The notes beneath the pieces were generated by a model. It had not been told where the DNA came from, ran no database searches, and saw nothing but the letters and a program-made list of their open reading frames with translations. The position numbers were made by a program, and so were the translations under genes. A DNA stretch of 64,000 bases from Photobacterium rosenbergii (GTDB taxonomy: Bacteria > Pseudomonadota > Gammaproteobacteria > Enterobacterales > Vibrionaceae): the NCBI RefSeq assembly GCF_003026455.1, contig NZ_PYMB01000002.1:96856-160855 (forward strand), read 5' to 3'. Below are positions 36,581 through 45,611 of the stretch, piece by piece (the stretch's first letter is position 1; the number at the start of each line of letters is the position of its first letter).

Positions 36581-37147
36581 TTAGCTGTCTCTTTTCAATT
36601 GCTCGTCAATGACATTGTGCAGGAACGACAACGCTGCACGGTGGTCATTGCGGCTCATAAACCATTGTTTTTGGTTTGTTTCCAGAGGCAATAACTCTAG
36701 CCATCGTTGGCAGACCCAGGTCATATCATTGTAATCGGGCAGGGGATAGTTTTCTGCGTGTTCGGGATATTCTTCAAACAAAGCTTTTAAACTGTTGGAG
36801 ATGTCCCGGTCGACAAACTTAATTTGACTGGGTGTCCAATTAGACATCGGAGTGACATCGCCAAACCGCAGGCCATCATCTTCTTGCCAATGTTTGTTGA
36901 TTAAAAACTTTTCAACGCCCCGGATAGTAATACCCAATAGGCCATCAGGAAGTTTTTCGAAATCCGTGATGATCACTCGAGTACCGAAGTGACACAGAGA
37001 ATCTTCGTCTTTCATGCAGAGACCGAAGCCATTGCCATCACCCATAGCCAGTTTGACCAAACGGGTGTAGCGAGGTTCGAAAATCCGCAATTTACTTATC
37101 CCGCCTGGTAGCAGGTAAATCTGTAACGGAAATAGTGGTAATTGCAT
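36581..37147 (-). CDS. LON substrate-binding domain protein
   Basis: ATG 37147 (188 residues) gives the canonical N-terminus MQLPLFPLQIYLLPGG behind AAGG; nine in-frame residues upstream are dropped. It is a stand-alone Lon N-terminal (PUA-like) domain, with LRIFEPRYTRLVKLAM and ITIRGVEKFLI, and it lacks any ATPase or protease domain. Such proteins are common in Proteobacteria and probably bind a substrate or RNA; their role is not settled. It lies next to the biotin locus without obvious link. Confidence 0.86.
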   Translation of the reverse strand: MQLPLFPLQIYLLPGGISKLRIFEPRYTRLVKLAMGDGNGFGLCMKDEDSLCHFGTRVIITDFEKLPDGLLGITIRGVEKFLINKHWQEDDGLRFGDVTPMSNWTPSQIKFVDRDISNSLKALFEEYPEHAENYPLPDYNDMTWVCQRWLELLPLETNQKQWFMSRNDHRAALSFLHNVIDEQLKRDS

Positions 37148-37230
37148 AGTTCTAGCCTTACTGACGTTATTCATTATAAATACGATCCAATCATAAGTTG
37201 GGATTGCTATAACGTTCAGGAAAAGTATAA

Positions 37231-37260
37231 GCAGACAACCATTAGACGTTGTCTGCTTTT
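37231..37260. terminator. Terminator-like hairpin between LON-domain gene and bioA
   Basis: GCAGACAAC (37231-37239) and GTTGTCTGC (37248-37256) with an 8-nt loop, T run on the plus strand. It ends just before the bioA stop, so it likely terminates bioA. Confidence 0.65.
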
Positions 37261-37265
37261 CGATA

Positions 37266-38546
37266 CTACTTAAGTGCTAACTGGATGGCAGATGTAAGAA
37301 GGCTAAGTTGTTGTTGGTTAATGATAAAAGGAGGCATTATGTAGACAAGTGTGCCAAAAGGGCGAATCCAGACGCCGCTGTCTACAAAAGTTTCTTGAAT
37401 AAGGGCCATATCAACGGGTTCATACAGCTCGACAACACCGATGGCACCAAGCCAGCGAACGTCCTTGACCTTATCCAACTTTCCTATCTCGGGAAGTGAC
37501 TCAGCTAGTTGTTTTTCAATTGATTTCACTTGATGTTGCCAGTGGCCTTGGGCGAGGATATCCAAGCTGGCATTGGCCACGGCGCAGGCCAAAGGGTTGC
37601 CCATAAAGGTAGGGCCATGCATAAAGCACCCCGCTTCGCCGCCACATACCGTATTTGCGACATGTGTACTGGTTAGAGTCGCTGAGAGGGTCATGTACCC
37701 GCCAGTGAGTGCCTTGCCCACACACATAATATCAGGACTGATACCCGCATGTTCGCAAGCAAATAATTTTCCTGTTCGGCCAAAACCGGTCGCAATTTCA
37801 TCTGCGATGAGCAATATTCCGTATTCGTCGCATAGCTGACGCACCCTCCGAAGGAAGGTTGGATGGTAAATGCGCATCCCTCCAGCCCCTTGGACAATAG
37901 GCTCGATGATCACAGCGGCAACCTCTGTGTGGTGCTGCTCTAGTTGGTAGCGGAAGTCATCAATATCCGATTCCTGCCAGTCGTCAAAAAAGCCACATTC
38001 AGGCGATTGGGCGAAGATATGCTCCGGCAGGAACCCTTTATACAGACTGTGCATGGAGTTGTCTGGGTCAGTAACCGACATAGCGGCAAACGTATCACCA
38101 TGGTAGCCATGTTTCATCGTCAAGAACTTCGGTCGGCGTTCACCTTTGGCATGCCAGTACTGCAAGGCCATCTTTAGGGAAACTTCCACCGCGACGGAAC
38201 CTGAATCAGCCAGGAATACGTGCTGGAGGGGCTCTGGCGTGATACTAACCAGTTTACGACAAAGCTCAACGGCAGGCTGGTGGGTAATACCGCCGAACAT
38301 GACATGTGACATTTTGTCGAGTTGCGCTTTGGCAGCCTCGGTCAGAGCGGGGTGGTTATAACCGTGGATGGTTGACCACCATGATGACATCCCATCAATA
38401 ATTTCCCGTCCATCCTCAAGTTGCAAATACACCCCGTTGGCACTGACGACTGGGTAGCATGGCAGTGGGTTGAGTGTTGAGGTGTAAGGGTGCCAGACGT
38501 GCTTCTGGTCAAAATCCAAATCGACTTTATTGTGTGTTTTTTGCAC
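37266..38546 (-). CDS. bioA: Adenosylmethionine-8-amino-7-oxononanoate transaminase BioA
   Basis: A 426-residue class III PLP transaminase that converts 7-keto-8-aminopelargonate to 7,8-diaminopelargonate with SAM as amino donor. The Lys of the Schiff base is residue 278 in CVGKALTGGYM; other signatures are DQKHVWHPYTS at the N-terminus, SGSVAVEVSLKMA and ADEIATGFGRTG. It starts at GTG 38546 next to the BirA operator. It is divergent from bioB-F-C-D. Confidence 0.95.
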   Translation of the reverse strand: MQKTHNKVDLDFDQKHVWHPYTSTLNPLPCYPVVSANGVYLQLEDGREIIDGMSSWWSTIHGYNHPALTEAAKAQLDKMSHVMFGGITHQPAVELCRKLVSITPEPLQHVFLADSGSVAVEVSLKMALQYWHAKGERRPKFLTMKHGYHGDTFAAMSVTDPDNSMHSLYKGFLPEHIFAQSPECGFFDDWQESDIDDFRYQLEQHHTEVAAVIIEPIVQGAGGMRIYHPTFLRRVRQLCDEYGILLIADEIATGFGRTGKLFACEHAGISPDIMCVGKALTGGYMTLSATLTSTHVANTVCGGEAGCFMHGPTFMGNPLACAVANASLDILAQGHWQHQVKSIEKQLAESLPEIGKLDKVKDVRWLGAIGVVELYEPVDMALIQETFVDSGVWIRPFGTLVYIMPPFIINQQQLSLLTSAIQLALK

Positions 38547-38548
38547 AG

Positions 38549-38581
38549 TTGTAAACCTTGCTCCTTGTTGGTGGTTGACAG
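38549..38581. promoter_or_regulatory. BirA operator between bioA and bioB
   Basis: TTGTAAACC (38549-38557) and GGTTGACAG (38573-38581) with a 15-bp spacer match the BirA site consensus TTGTAAACC-N15-GGTTTACAA with two mismatches. It begins three bases from the bioA start and lies about 100 bp before bioB, so the biotin repressor can control both directions. Confidence 0.88.
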
Positions 38582-38686
38582 TCTACCGTCTGAAAGTAGA
38601 CTAGCCAAGTAACAAGAAGCAATGAATGCAAAATCTCAACGGCTCAAATTAGAGCACGTTGAGCACATAATAAGAGGTGATTACAC

Positions 38687-39739
38687 GTGGAAGTACGTCA
38701 CGACTGGACAGTCGAGGAAGTTCAAGCGCTATTTGATAAGCCATTTATGGATTTGGTGTTTGAAGCCCAGCAGGTACACCGTCAGTACCATGATCCCAAC
38801 AAGGTACAGGTGAGTACGTTGCTTTCAATCAAAACAGGCGCATGCCCTGAAGATTGCAAGTACTGTCCGCAAAGTGCGCATTACCGTACCGATGTAGAGC
38901 GAGAGCGCTTGCTAGAAGTTGAGCGTGTACTGGATGCTGCACAGAAAGCTAAAACCTCTGGCGCGACCCGTTTTTGTATGGGGGCTGCATGGAAAAACCC
39001 GAAAGAGCGCGATATGCCGTACCTACTGGATATGGTTCGCGGGGTGAAGTCCATGGGGCTGGAAACCTGTATGACCCTTGGCATGATCACCGGCGAACAA
39101 GCTAACGAGCTCGCTGAAGCCGGTTTGGATTATTACAACCATAACCTCGATACCTCGCCGGAATTCTACGGCAATATCATTACAACCCGCACGTATCAAG
39201 ACCGCCTTGATACCTTGAGCCATGTGCGCGAAGCCGGCATGAAGATCTGCTCCGGCGGCATCATCGGTATGGGTGAAAGTTCCCGTGACAGGGCCGGCTT
39301 GCTGGTTGAGCTTGCTAATTTACCGACCCACCCAGAGAGCGTGCCAATTAACATGTTGGTGAAGGTGAAAGGGACACCGCTTGAGTCTGTTGATGATGTC
39401 GATCCGTTCGATTTCGTTCGTATCATCGCGGTAGCACGTATCATTATGCCTAAATCGGCGGTGCGTTTATCCGCTGGCCGGGAAGACATGAACGAACAGA
39501 TGCAGGCATTGTGTTTTATGGCGGGTGCAAACTCGGTATTTTACGGCTGTAAGCTGCTAACGACACCTAATCCGGGTGAAGACAAAGACATGCAGTTGTT
39601 TGCCAAGCTAGGGATCAACCGCCAAGAGCAGGCTGCCAAGCCGGATGAGGTGCAGGCTCAGGAATTGTTGGGGCAGGTTGCCCAGCGAGTTGCCGCGCGA
39701 CCAACCAAGGATGATTTGTTCTACGATGCATCGGTTTAA
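38687..39739 (+). CDS. bioB: Biotin synthase BioB
   Basis: A 350-residue radical-SAM enzyme that inserts sulfur into dethiobiotin. The 4Fe-4S SAM cluster Cys residues are C53, C57 and C60 in [20 protein letters not shown] and [10 protein letters not shown] are further signatures. It starts at GTG 38687 behind AGAGGTGA. The bioF start overlaps its 3' end by 14 bp, showing coupled translation. Confidence 0.96.
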   Translation: MEVRHDWTVEEVQALFDKPFMDLVFEAQQVHRQYHDPNKVQVSTLLSIKTGACPEDCKYCPQSAHYRTDVERERLLEVERVLDAAQKAKTSGATRFCMGAAWKNPKERDMPYLLDMVRGVKSMGLETCMTLGMITGEQANELAEAGLDYYNHNLDTSPEFYGNIITTRTYQDRLDTLSHVREAGMKICSGGIIGMGESSRDRAGLLVELANLPTHPESVPINMLVKVKGTPLESVDDVDPFDFVRIIAVARIIMPKSAVRLSAGREDMNEQMQALCFMAGANSVFYGCKLLTTPNPGEDKDMQLFAKLGINRQEQAAKPDEVQAQELLGQVAQRVAARPTKDDLFYDASV

Positions 39740-40886
39740 TCAACGCATCGCTACAGCCCTGGGACAAAGGCAGGAACAAGGACTTTACCGTGCCGTGAAC
39801 TGCCTCCGTCGCGGACGGGATATGTCCGTACAGTTTCGGGAACAGTCATTGCTGAATTTTTCCAGCAATGACTACCTAGGCCTTGCACAAGATCCAGAAC
39901 TTGTTGCAGCCTGGCAAGACGGGCTATCTCGCTATGGTGCCGGAAGCGGTGCCAGTCCGTTGGTGACAGGTTTTTATTCGCCGCATCAGCATTTGCAATC
40001 GCAGTTAGCCGAGTGGTTGGGCTTTGAGCAAGCGCTGTTGTTCAGCAGTGGCTTCAGTGCTAACCAGGCGTTGCTATTTGCCCTGCTTCAGGAGGGCGAT
40101 CACCTACTACAGGATAAGCTCAACCATGCATCTTTGATAGAAGCGGGGATGCTCTCACCTGCCTCGATGAGGCGCTTTGCCCATAATGACCCTTCTTCTC
40201 TCGCCCGTCTGTTGGCTCGTATTCCTGATAGTTCCCCGAAACTCGTTGTGACCGAGGGGGTATTCAGCATGGACGGGGACCTCTCACCGCTTGCCGAGAT
40301 AGCCCATGTTTGCCAGCAATCCAGCAGTATGTTGGTAGTTGACGATGCCCATGGCTGTGGGGTGCTCGGTGAGTCTGGCCGGGGAAGCTGTGATTTTGCC
40401 GGTATCAAGCCCGATATTCTGGTGGTGACGTTCGGCAAAGCGTTTGGCTTGCAAGGCGCGGCAATACTGTGCAGCCATGATGTCGCCGAGTATTTGGTGC
40501 AATTTGCTCGCCATTTCATATATTCCACCGCCATGCCGCCCGCACAGGCACATGCTTTGTCAGCGGCGTGTGGCATTATCCAGCGTGATAATTGGCGCCG
40601 AGAGAAACTTGCTGAGCATAGCGACAGTTTGGCGCAATACCTATTACCAGACGTCGAGATAGTCAATACGCAAACCCCAATCAAGCCGTTGATGGTGGGG
40701 AGCAGTGAGCGGGCAGTCAAATTTGCTGACAAACTACGTCAGCGCGGGTTATGGGTCAGTGCCATCCGGCCACCAACGGTTCCCGCTAATTCTGCAAGAT
40801 TGCGGATCACCCTGACCGCTGCGCATAAAGACACTGAGATACGTGCGTTAGCACAGGCAATCAATGAGGTATGGCATGAAGAATAA
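39726..40886 (+). CDS. bioF: 8-amino-7-oxononanoate synthase BioF
   Basis: ATG 39726 (386 residues) overlaps the end of bioB by 14 bp, as in other bio operons; the longer frame is an extension inside bioB. PLP-dependent alpha-oxoamine synthase with [21 protein letters not shown] and the Schiff-base Lys in [13 protein letters not shown]. It condenses pimeloyl-ACP/CoA with alanine. The ribosome site is weak, so coupling to bioB matters. Confidence 0.94.
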   Translation: MHRFNQRIATALGQRQEQGLYRAVNCLRRGRDMSVQFREQSLLNFSSNDYLGLAQDPELVAAWQDGLSRYGAGSGASPLVTGFYSPHQHLQSQLAEWLGFEQALLFSSGFSANQALLFALLQEGDHLLQDKLNHASLIEAGMLSPASMRRFAHNDPSSLARLLARIPDSSPKLVVTEGVFSMDGDLSPLAEIAHVCQQSSSMLVVDDAHGCGVLGESGRGSCDFAGIKPDILVVTFGKAFGLQGAAILCSHDVAEYLVQFARHFIYSTAMPPAQAHALSAACGIIQRDNWRREKLAEHSDSLAQYLLPDVEIVNTQTPIKPLMVGSSERAVKFADKLRQRGLWVSAIRPPTVPANSARLRITLTAAHKDTEIRALAQAINEVWHEE

Positions 40887-41700
40887 TGCAGAAACTGCAG
40901 TCCCTTCTTTGGACGATGTCGTTGTTACCGATAAGCAAGCAATCGCCGATGCCTTCGGCAAAGCCGCAAAGCACTATGATCAATCAGCGGCATTCCAGCG
41001 GCAGGTAGGCCATCACCTCATGGCGAAATTACCGGCGCTCAATGTCGCGGGTAGCCAAGTTCTGGATCTCGGTTGTGGGACTGGGTATTTCAGCGAGCAG
41101 TTACAGCTAAGAGGAATGAGGGTTTGCGCGACGGATTTATCTTGCCAGATGCTTGAGCAGGCAAAGCAACGTTGTGGTGAAGGTGTTACCTATGTGGAGG
41201 GGGATGCAGAGCGACTGCCACTCCCAGATAACCAGTTTGATTTTGCCTTCACTAGCCTAGCCTTACAGTGGTGTGATGATCTGTCTGTGCCGCTAAGGGA
41301 GTTGCGCCGTGTGGTAAAGCCTGGTGGCCATATCGTCTTTTCTACGCTGGCGGAGGGATCACTGCATGAGCTTTCTTATGCATGGAAACAGGTTGATCAA
41401 TATCAACATGTAAACCAGTTTCTTTCGCAAAAGGCCATAAAACTTGCGCTGGCGCAAGCGGGGTGTACAGAGGTTGACCTAGAATTCCTGCCAATCACCA
41501 TGTATTACCGCTCGGCAGTTGACCTTATGAAAGATCTGAAAGGTATAGGGGCAACACATATTCATCAGGGGCGAAAAGCAGGCTTGGCCGGTCGAAAGAC
41601 GTTTAAGGCATTAGAGAGCGCTTATGATGAGTTTCGACATGAGGATGATCGGCTGCCGGCAACATACCAAGTCTGTTTTGGAGTAATTATTAATGACTAA
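40876..41700 (+). CDS. bioC: Malonyl-ACP O-methyltransferase BioC
   Basis: ATG 40876 (274 residues) is chosen because GAGG precedes it; it overlaps bioF by 11 bp. A SAM-dependent methyltransferase ([15 protein letters not shown] binding loop near residue 55-70; [16 protein letters not shown]). It methylates malonyl-ACP so that pimeloyl can be made by fatty-acid synthesis. Its stop overlaps the bioD start by 8 bp. Confidence 0.93.
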   Translation: MKNNAETAVPSLDDVVVTDKQAIADAFGKAAKHYDQSAAFQRQVGHHLMAKLPALNVAGSQVLDLGCGTGYFSEQLQLRGMRVCATDLSCQMLEQAKQRCGEGVTYVEGDAERLPLPDNQFDFAFTSLALQWCDDLSVPLRELRRVVKPGGHIVFSTLAEGSLHELSYAWKQVDQYQHVNQFLSQKAIKLALAQAGCTEVDLEFLPITMYYRSAVDLMKDLKGIGATHIHQGRKAGLAGRKTFKALESAYDEFRHEDDRLPATYQVCFGVIIND

Positions 41701-42373
41701 CGCTTTCTTTGTAACAGGTACAGATACTGAAGTAGGTAAAACTGTAGCCTCTCGCGCCATTCTTCATGCTGCAGCTAGCGCGAATATCAAGATGGCGGGT
41801 TATAAGCCGGTCGCATCTGGTAGCGCACCGACTGCTAATGGTATGCGTAATTCAGATGCCTTGTATATCCAAGATGCATCGGTTGTAGAGCTAGAGTACG
41901 ACGAAGTTAACCCATACGCGTTTGAAGCGGCCATTTCCCCGCATTTGGCGGCTGAGCAGGAAGACCGTGTTATCGAGTTTGATGTGCTGTCTAACGGTTT
42001 GCAGCACCTCAAACAAAAGTCTGACGTTGTTCTGGTTGAAGGTGCAGGTGGCTGGCGTGTCCCTGTTTCGTGGAACGACTACCTGTCTAGCTGGGTTAAG
42101 CAGGAAAAACTGCCAGTTATCTTGGTTGTGGGTGTCAAGCTAGGTTGCTTGAGCCATGCTATCTTGACTGCAGAAGCGATCAAGAACGATGGCTTGGAAG
42201 TGGTTGGCTGGGTGGCAAACCGCATTAATCCAGGCACCGAGAATTATGCTGATATCATTCGTATGCTGGAAGAAAACTTACCGGGTAAGAAACTGGGTGA
42301 GATTCCATATATGCCGGGTATCAAAAAGCGCAACCTGTCGAACTACATCGACCTGTCACCGCTTAGCCTATAA
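41693..42373 (+). CDS. bioD: Dethiobiotin synthetase BioD
   Basis: A 226-residue P-loop enzyme ([14 protein letters not shown] loop at the N-terminus; [11 protein letters not shown]), which closes the ureido ring of biotin using ATP and CO2. ATG 41693 lies inside the end of bioC. It is the last gene of bioBFCD and is followed by a terminator. Confidence 0.94.
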   Translation: MTNAFFVTGTDTEVGKTVASRAILHAAASANIKMAGYKPVASGSAPTANGMRNSDALYIQDASVVELEYDEVNPYAFEAAISPHLAAEQEDRVIEFDVLSNGLQHLKQKSDVVLVEGAGGWRVPVSWNDYLSSWVKQEKLPVILVVGVKLGCLSHAILTAEAIKNDGLEVVGWVANRINPGTENYADIIRMLEENLPGKKLGEIPYMPGIKKRNLSNYIDLSPLSL

Positions 42374-42420
42374 AGTTTTAGCTTGTGACTAGAGGTTTGA
42401 TTCCTGAACCTAAATGACAA

Positions 42421-42445
42421 AAACCTGCCAAACGGCAGGTTTTTT
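42421..42445 (+). terminator. Terminator of the bio operon
   Basis: AAACCTGCC (42421-42429) and GGCAGGTTT (42434-42442) with a 4-nt loop and a T run. Confidence 0.9.
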
Positions 42446-42464
42446 CGTTTAGCTACTCTGTATT

Positions 42465-43133
42465 TTAGGCTGAGGTATTGTCATGCGATGTGGTGAGCTT
42501 CGGTAGGCAGTACCACGCAGCAGAGAACAGGATCAGACTGTACGCTAGCAGCTCAACACCTTCTTCAGCTAAGTTTTTTACACCGCGTATATAATGCTCT
42601 TGCATGATCCCCTGCCATAACCCGCCCATGCCGAAGATACGGGCAAACACAAGCAAGGTCACCATAGCACCAAGCATCAGGCTAAAGCTGTTATGCTTCA
42701 TGTAATCCATAAGAGGCTTTACGGTGCTTTGACGGTGTAGGATAGCGTAACCAATTGCGCTTGAGGCCAGCAGCCAAGCTGGGTATTTCCAAAAACCATG
42801 GATAATTTGATCGAGTACGGAGTCCATCTCACGGATAAACATCACACCAAAGAAAGCGGAAACCAGAACGGCGAAACCCCGTTGCTGAGGGTGACGCACT
42901 GCAACAATAGCGAAAAGCCCTGATGTGATGAATAAATAGGTTTCTTGCAGAAATTCCGTCCATGAACTTTCACCAATATTATTTTGGATCTGTAGGACAT
43001 CAAAATGGATGGTGAACGCAGATAGAGCGAGTAGTAGTGCCAGGACCAAGAACAGCGACAGGCTTTGATAAAGGGGTTGGTAAAGTGAGTTTGCCTGTGC
43101 CACTTGGGTGGCTGGGGTGGTGGTTGACGGCAT
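42465..43133 (-). CDS. Hypothetical multi-pass membrane protein
   Basis: ATG 43133 (222 residues) follows AGGT; 21 upstream in-frame residues are dropped. At least six hydrophobic segments, e.g. LSLFLVLALLLALSAFTIHF, YLFITSGLFAIVAVRHP, VLVSAFFGVMFI and SFSLMLGAMVTLLVFARIFG, lie in an arrangement typical of small integral membrane proteins. The C-terminus is charged. I do not recognise a family. Confidence 0.6.
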   Translation of the reverse strand: MPSTTTPATQVAQANSLYQPLYQSLSLFLVLALLLALSAFTIHFDVLQIQNNIGESSWTEFLQETYLFITSGLFAIVAVRHPQQRGFAVLVSAFFGVMFIREMDSVLDQIIHGFWKYPAWLLASSAIGYAILHRQSTVKPLMDYMKHNSFSLMLGAMVTLLVFARIFGMGGLWQGIMQEHYIRGVKNLAEEGVELLAYSLILFSAAWYCLPKLTTSHDNTSA

Positions 43134-43260
43134 AGCGTACCTGCATTCTGTAAGGAAATGTGAAGCGGGCAAGTTTATGCTTGATAGCTGAATCACAACT
43201 GAACCGTGATCTTGATCACTTTATAGCGGTATAAACGGCTACAGAGTATAGATAAGAAAA

Positions 43261-43285
43261 AACCTCTCTTTACAGAGAGGTTTTT
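43261..43285. terminator. Bidirectional terminator 43.27 kb
   Basis: AACCTCTCT (43261-43269) and AGAGAGGTT (43274-43282) with T runs on both strands. It ends the small minus-strand gene at 43312. Confidence 0.85.
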
Positions 43286-43311
43286 AGAAAATCTGATTAT
43301 AAAAGAAACCT

Positions 43312-43470
43312 TTAGTTGTTGCCAGTTAGGCCAATAAGGGCTTCTTGAGTCTCAGTAAGCTTTTTGTTATTTCCGTCTAACCCAAGCTCTTTACGCGCTT
43401 CTTCTGCAGACATACCAAGATGACAGCGTAGAATGTCAATTGCTACCTGGTAGTTTTCGTGATCGGCCAT
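43312..43470 (-). CDS. Small protein, 52 aa
   Basis: ATG 43470 (52 residues) has an AGGAGG 4 bases away; an ATG at 43473 would be too close. The protein (MADHENYQVAIDILRCHLGM, SAEEARKELGLDGNNKKLTE) is hydrophilic and helical with a single Cys, and lacks a signal. It could be a small regulatory or stress protein. Not recognised. Confidence 0.65.
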   Translation of the reverse strand: MADHENYQVAIDILRCHLGMSAEEARKELGLDGNNKKLTETQEALIGLTGNN

Positions 43471-43883
43471 CATTCCTCCTTGATAATTAATTACCATGCA
43501 TCATCACTAACTAAATACGACAATAGAATATCTCAGTCGTAGATACAATAAGACTAAAGTCTAAAACTGTCTAGTCCATCTATTGCTCAGTGTTTCATAT
43601 TTGAATCTAGTATGCCATGTTGTCCATTCCTCACGCGATCTGGTAAGACCACTTCGGCTAGTACTTGATATCCGGCATAAGTGGTCAGGCATTTTCGAGT
43701 GATATCTCAAGATGCTCTTTGTTGATTGCACCATTGAGAAAGCCGCTTGTGAGTGCTTCGAAGGGAAAGGAAGCCGGAAGTGTTAACGTGTTGCTTAATC
43801 CATATCATCAATGCTCTACGAACCTGTGGATATTAATAGCACCCCGCAGAATGGAAGATTAGATAGCAATAGAGGGACAGTAA
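43471..43883. other. Gene-free intergenic region with long inverted repeat
   Basis: About 413 bp. GACCACTT (43647-43654) and AAGTGGTC (43679-43686) form an 8-bp inverted repeat with inner CGG/CCG pairing and a 24-nt loop. I see no convincing gene; a 65-codon frame at 43665-43862 lacks a ribosome site. Confidence 0.45.
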
Positions 43884-44294
43884 ATGGAACAAGACAAAGC
43901 GTATTCAGTGCTTGAGGCATTGGCAAATGGCGTAGATCCCATAACTGGGGAATGTTTTGCTGATGATTCACCATACAACCAACCGGAAGTAATACGAGCA
44001 CTGTTTTTTATCCTTCGTAATAAGCCGTTGAAGAAAAAGGCCAAGAAATCTTTGGAGGAGAAGCAGCAGGAGAACCTCGAGAAGGGTTTGCCGATGAACT
44101 ATGGATTACCTTGGACGCAGGAAAGTGTCGACTCAGTTATCAAGGATTTTCAAGCTAATATAGCAATAGATACGATCGCGGAGAAAATGGCAAGAAAGCC
44201 AAACTCAATCATTGGCCTTTTGAAGAAGCAAGGGGTTATCACCGAAGAGCAAGCACTCGCTATGGGGTTGTTATACAGAGCGGTACATGCATGA
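43884..44294 (+). CDS. Hypothetical protein, 136 aa, HTH-like C-terminus
   Basis: A 136-residue protein of unknown family. The N-terminus reads EQDKAYSVLEALANGVDPIT with GECFADDSPYNQPEVIRALF, the middle is Lys/Glu-rich (LKKKAKKSLEEKQQ, coiled-coil-like), and the C-terminus (VDSVIKDFQANIAIDTIAEK, then MARKPNSIIGLLKKQGVI) looks helical and possibly DNA-binding. Use of ATA and AGA codons is higher than in the neighbours, which may indicate transfer. It starts at ATG 43884 behind a GAGGGACAG sequence. Confidence 0.65.
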   Translation: MEQDKAYSVLEALANGVDPITGECFADDSPYNQPEVIRALFFILRNKPLKKKAKKSLEEKQQENLEKGLPMNYGLPWTQESVDSVIKDFQANIAIDTIAEKMARKPNSIIGLLKKQGVITEEQALAMGLLYRAVHA

Positions 44295-44623
44295 ATGAGT
44301 GCAGTAAGTGACGAAAGGCATGTTGCTATCTAATCTCAGCAGAAACGATAACGATACCCCTATAGTACTGGCGGGATGTTGGCGGAGACATATACTGCGT
44401 TAAGCCCCAATTAAAGGTGTTTCTATTACCATAAAAAAGATTGTTTAATAGTATTTGATTGTTTAATAACAAAAATGAAACGTAACAATTTTTCACTTTC
44501 ACTTGTTTTCTGTTTCAACGACCATACTATACATATCAATAACAAATGGATGATGCTCTAGTCGTGTAGAAGGCTTTCACTACTGGGGCAGCAGCACCTT
44601 CTTTTCTGGAGAAAGAGTACAAT
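44295..44623. other. htpX upstream region with direct repeat
   Basis: About 329 bp of promoter region. A 12-bp direct repeat, GATTGTTTAATA at 44439-44450 and 44457-44468, has an 18-bp period. A weak sigma-70-like pair TTGTTT (44503-44508) and TACTAT (44525-44530) is 16 bp apart. I found no clear CpxR (GTAAA repeat) or sigma-32 site. Confidence 0.45.
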
Positions 44624-45502
44624 ATGAAGCGTATTGCATTGTTTTTGGCAACTAACCTAGCGGTAATGCTGGTTTTCAGTGTTGTCTTGAACGTCGTTTA
44701 TGCGGTGACAGGCATGCAACCAGGTAGCCTTTCAGGGCTATTGGTTATGGCTGCTTTGTTTGGTTTTGGTGGCTCGTTGTTTTCACTGTTCATGTCGAAG
44801 TCTATGGCACTGCGTTCAGTGGGCGGCATGGTCATCGAGCACCCACGCAATGAAACCGAGCACTGGCTAATGGAAACCGTTGCCCGTCAGGCACAGCAGT
44901 CGGGCATTGGTATGCCAACCGTTGCGGTTTATGATTCTGCTGATATCAACGCATTTGCTACGGGTGCCAAGCGTGATGACTCACTGGTTGCAGTCTCAAC
45001 GGGATTGCTTCACAGCATGACCCGTGACGAGGCTGAGGCTGTATTGGCCCACGAAGTTAGCCACATTGCCAATGGTGACATGGTAACCATGACCCTGATG
45101 CAGGGTGTGGTGAACACCTTCGTTATCTTTGTATCGCGCTTGGTTGCAGGTGTGATCAGTGGCGTGAACAACAACGATGAAGAAGGTGGAAGCGGTAGCT
45201 ACATGACTTACTTCATTGTGTCTTCCATCATGGAAGTACTATTCGGCTTCTTGGCAAGTATCCTAACCATGTGGTACAGCCGCCACCGTGAGTTCAAAGC
45301 TGATGCTGGCTCGGCACATCTTGTGGGTAAAGAGAAGATGATTGCCGCGCTTGAGCGTTTGAAGATGAGCCACGAGTCGCAGCTTGAAGGTTCGATGATG
45401 GCGTTCGGTATTAACGGTAAGAAATCACTTTCTGAGCTGTTTATGACGCACCCACCACTAGACAAGCGTATCGATGCGCTTCGTCGCGGTGAGCACCTGT
45501 AA
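44624..45502 (+). CDS. htpX: Membrane zinc metalloprotease HtpX
   Basis: A 292-residue M48 family protease. Two N-terminal membrane spans ([20 protein letters not shown] and [19 protein letters not shown]) precede the active site HEVSH at residues 143-147 (zinc ligands His143 and His147), with the third ligand in [13 protein letters not shown]. It removes damaged membrane proteins, working with FtsH. A good ribosome site (GGAGAAAG) precedes ATG 44624. A strong bidirectional terminator follows. Confidence 0.95.
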   Translation: MKRIALFLATNLAVMLVFSVVLNVVYAVTGMQPGSLSGLLVMAALFGFGGSLFSLFMSKSMALRSVGGMVIEHPRNETEHWLMETVARQAQQSGIGMPTVAVYDSADINAFATGAKRDDSLVAVSTGLLHSMTRDEAEAVLAHEVSHIANGDMVTMTLMQGVVNTFVIFVSRLVAGVISGVNNNDEEGGSGSYMTYFIVSSIMEVLFGFLASILTMWYSRHREFKADAGSAHLVGKEKMIAALERLKMSHESQLEGSMMAFGINGKKSLSELFMTHPPLDKRIDALRRGEHL

Positions 45503-45545
45503 TCGGAATTAAAATTCCTCGTAGCACTTGGCTGCGATTGGAATG

Positions 45546-45590
45546 AAAAAGCCCCCGGTCAACATCTGTGGCCGGGGGCTTTTTGTTTTT
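45546..45590. terminator. Bidirectional terminator after htpX
   Basis: AAAAAGCCCCCGG (45546-45558) and CCGGGGGCTTTTT (45572-45584), 13-bp stem, with A and T runs on both sides. It serves htpX and the converging MFS gene. Confidence 0.92.
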
Positions 45591-45611
45591 GGCTAACAGC
45601 CAAGCTAAGTG

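Noticed and set aside
43665-43862. 65-codon frame upstream of the 136-aa gene
   Set aside because: No ribosome site, and it overlaps the inverted repeat; the translation shows no family features.
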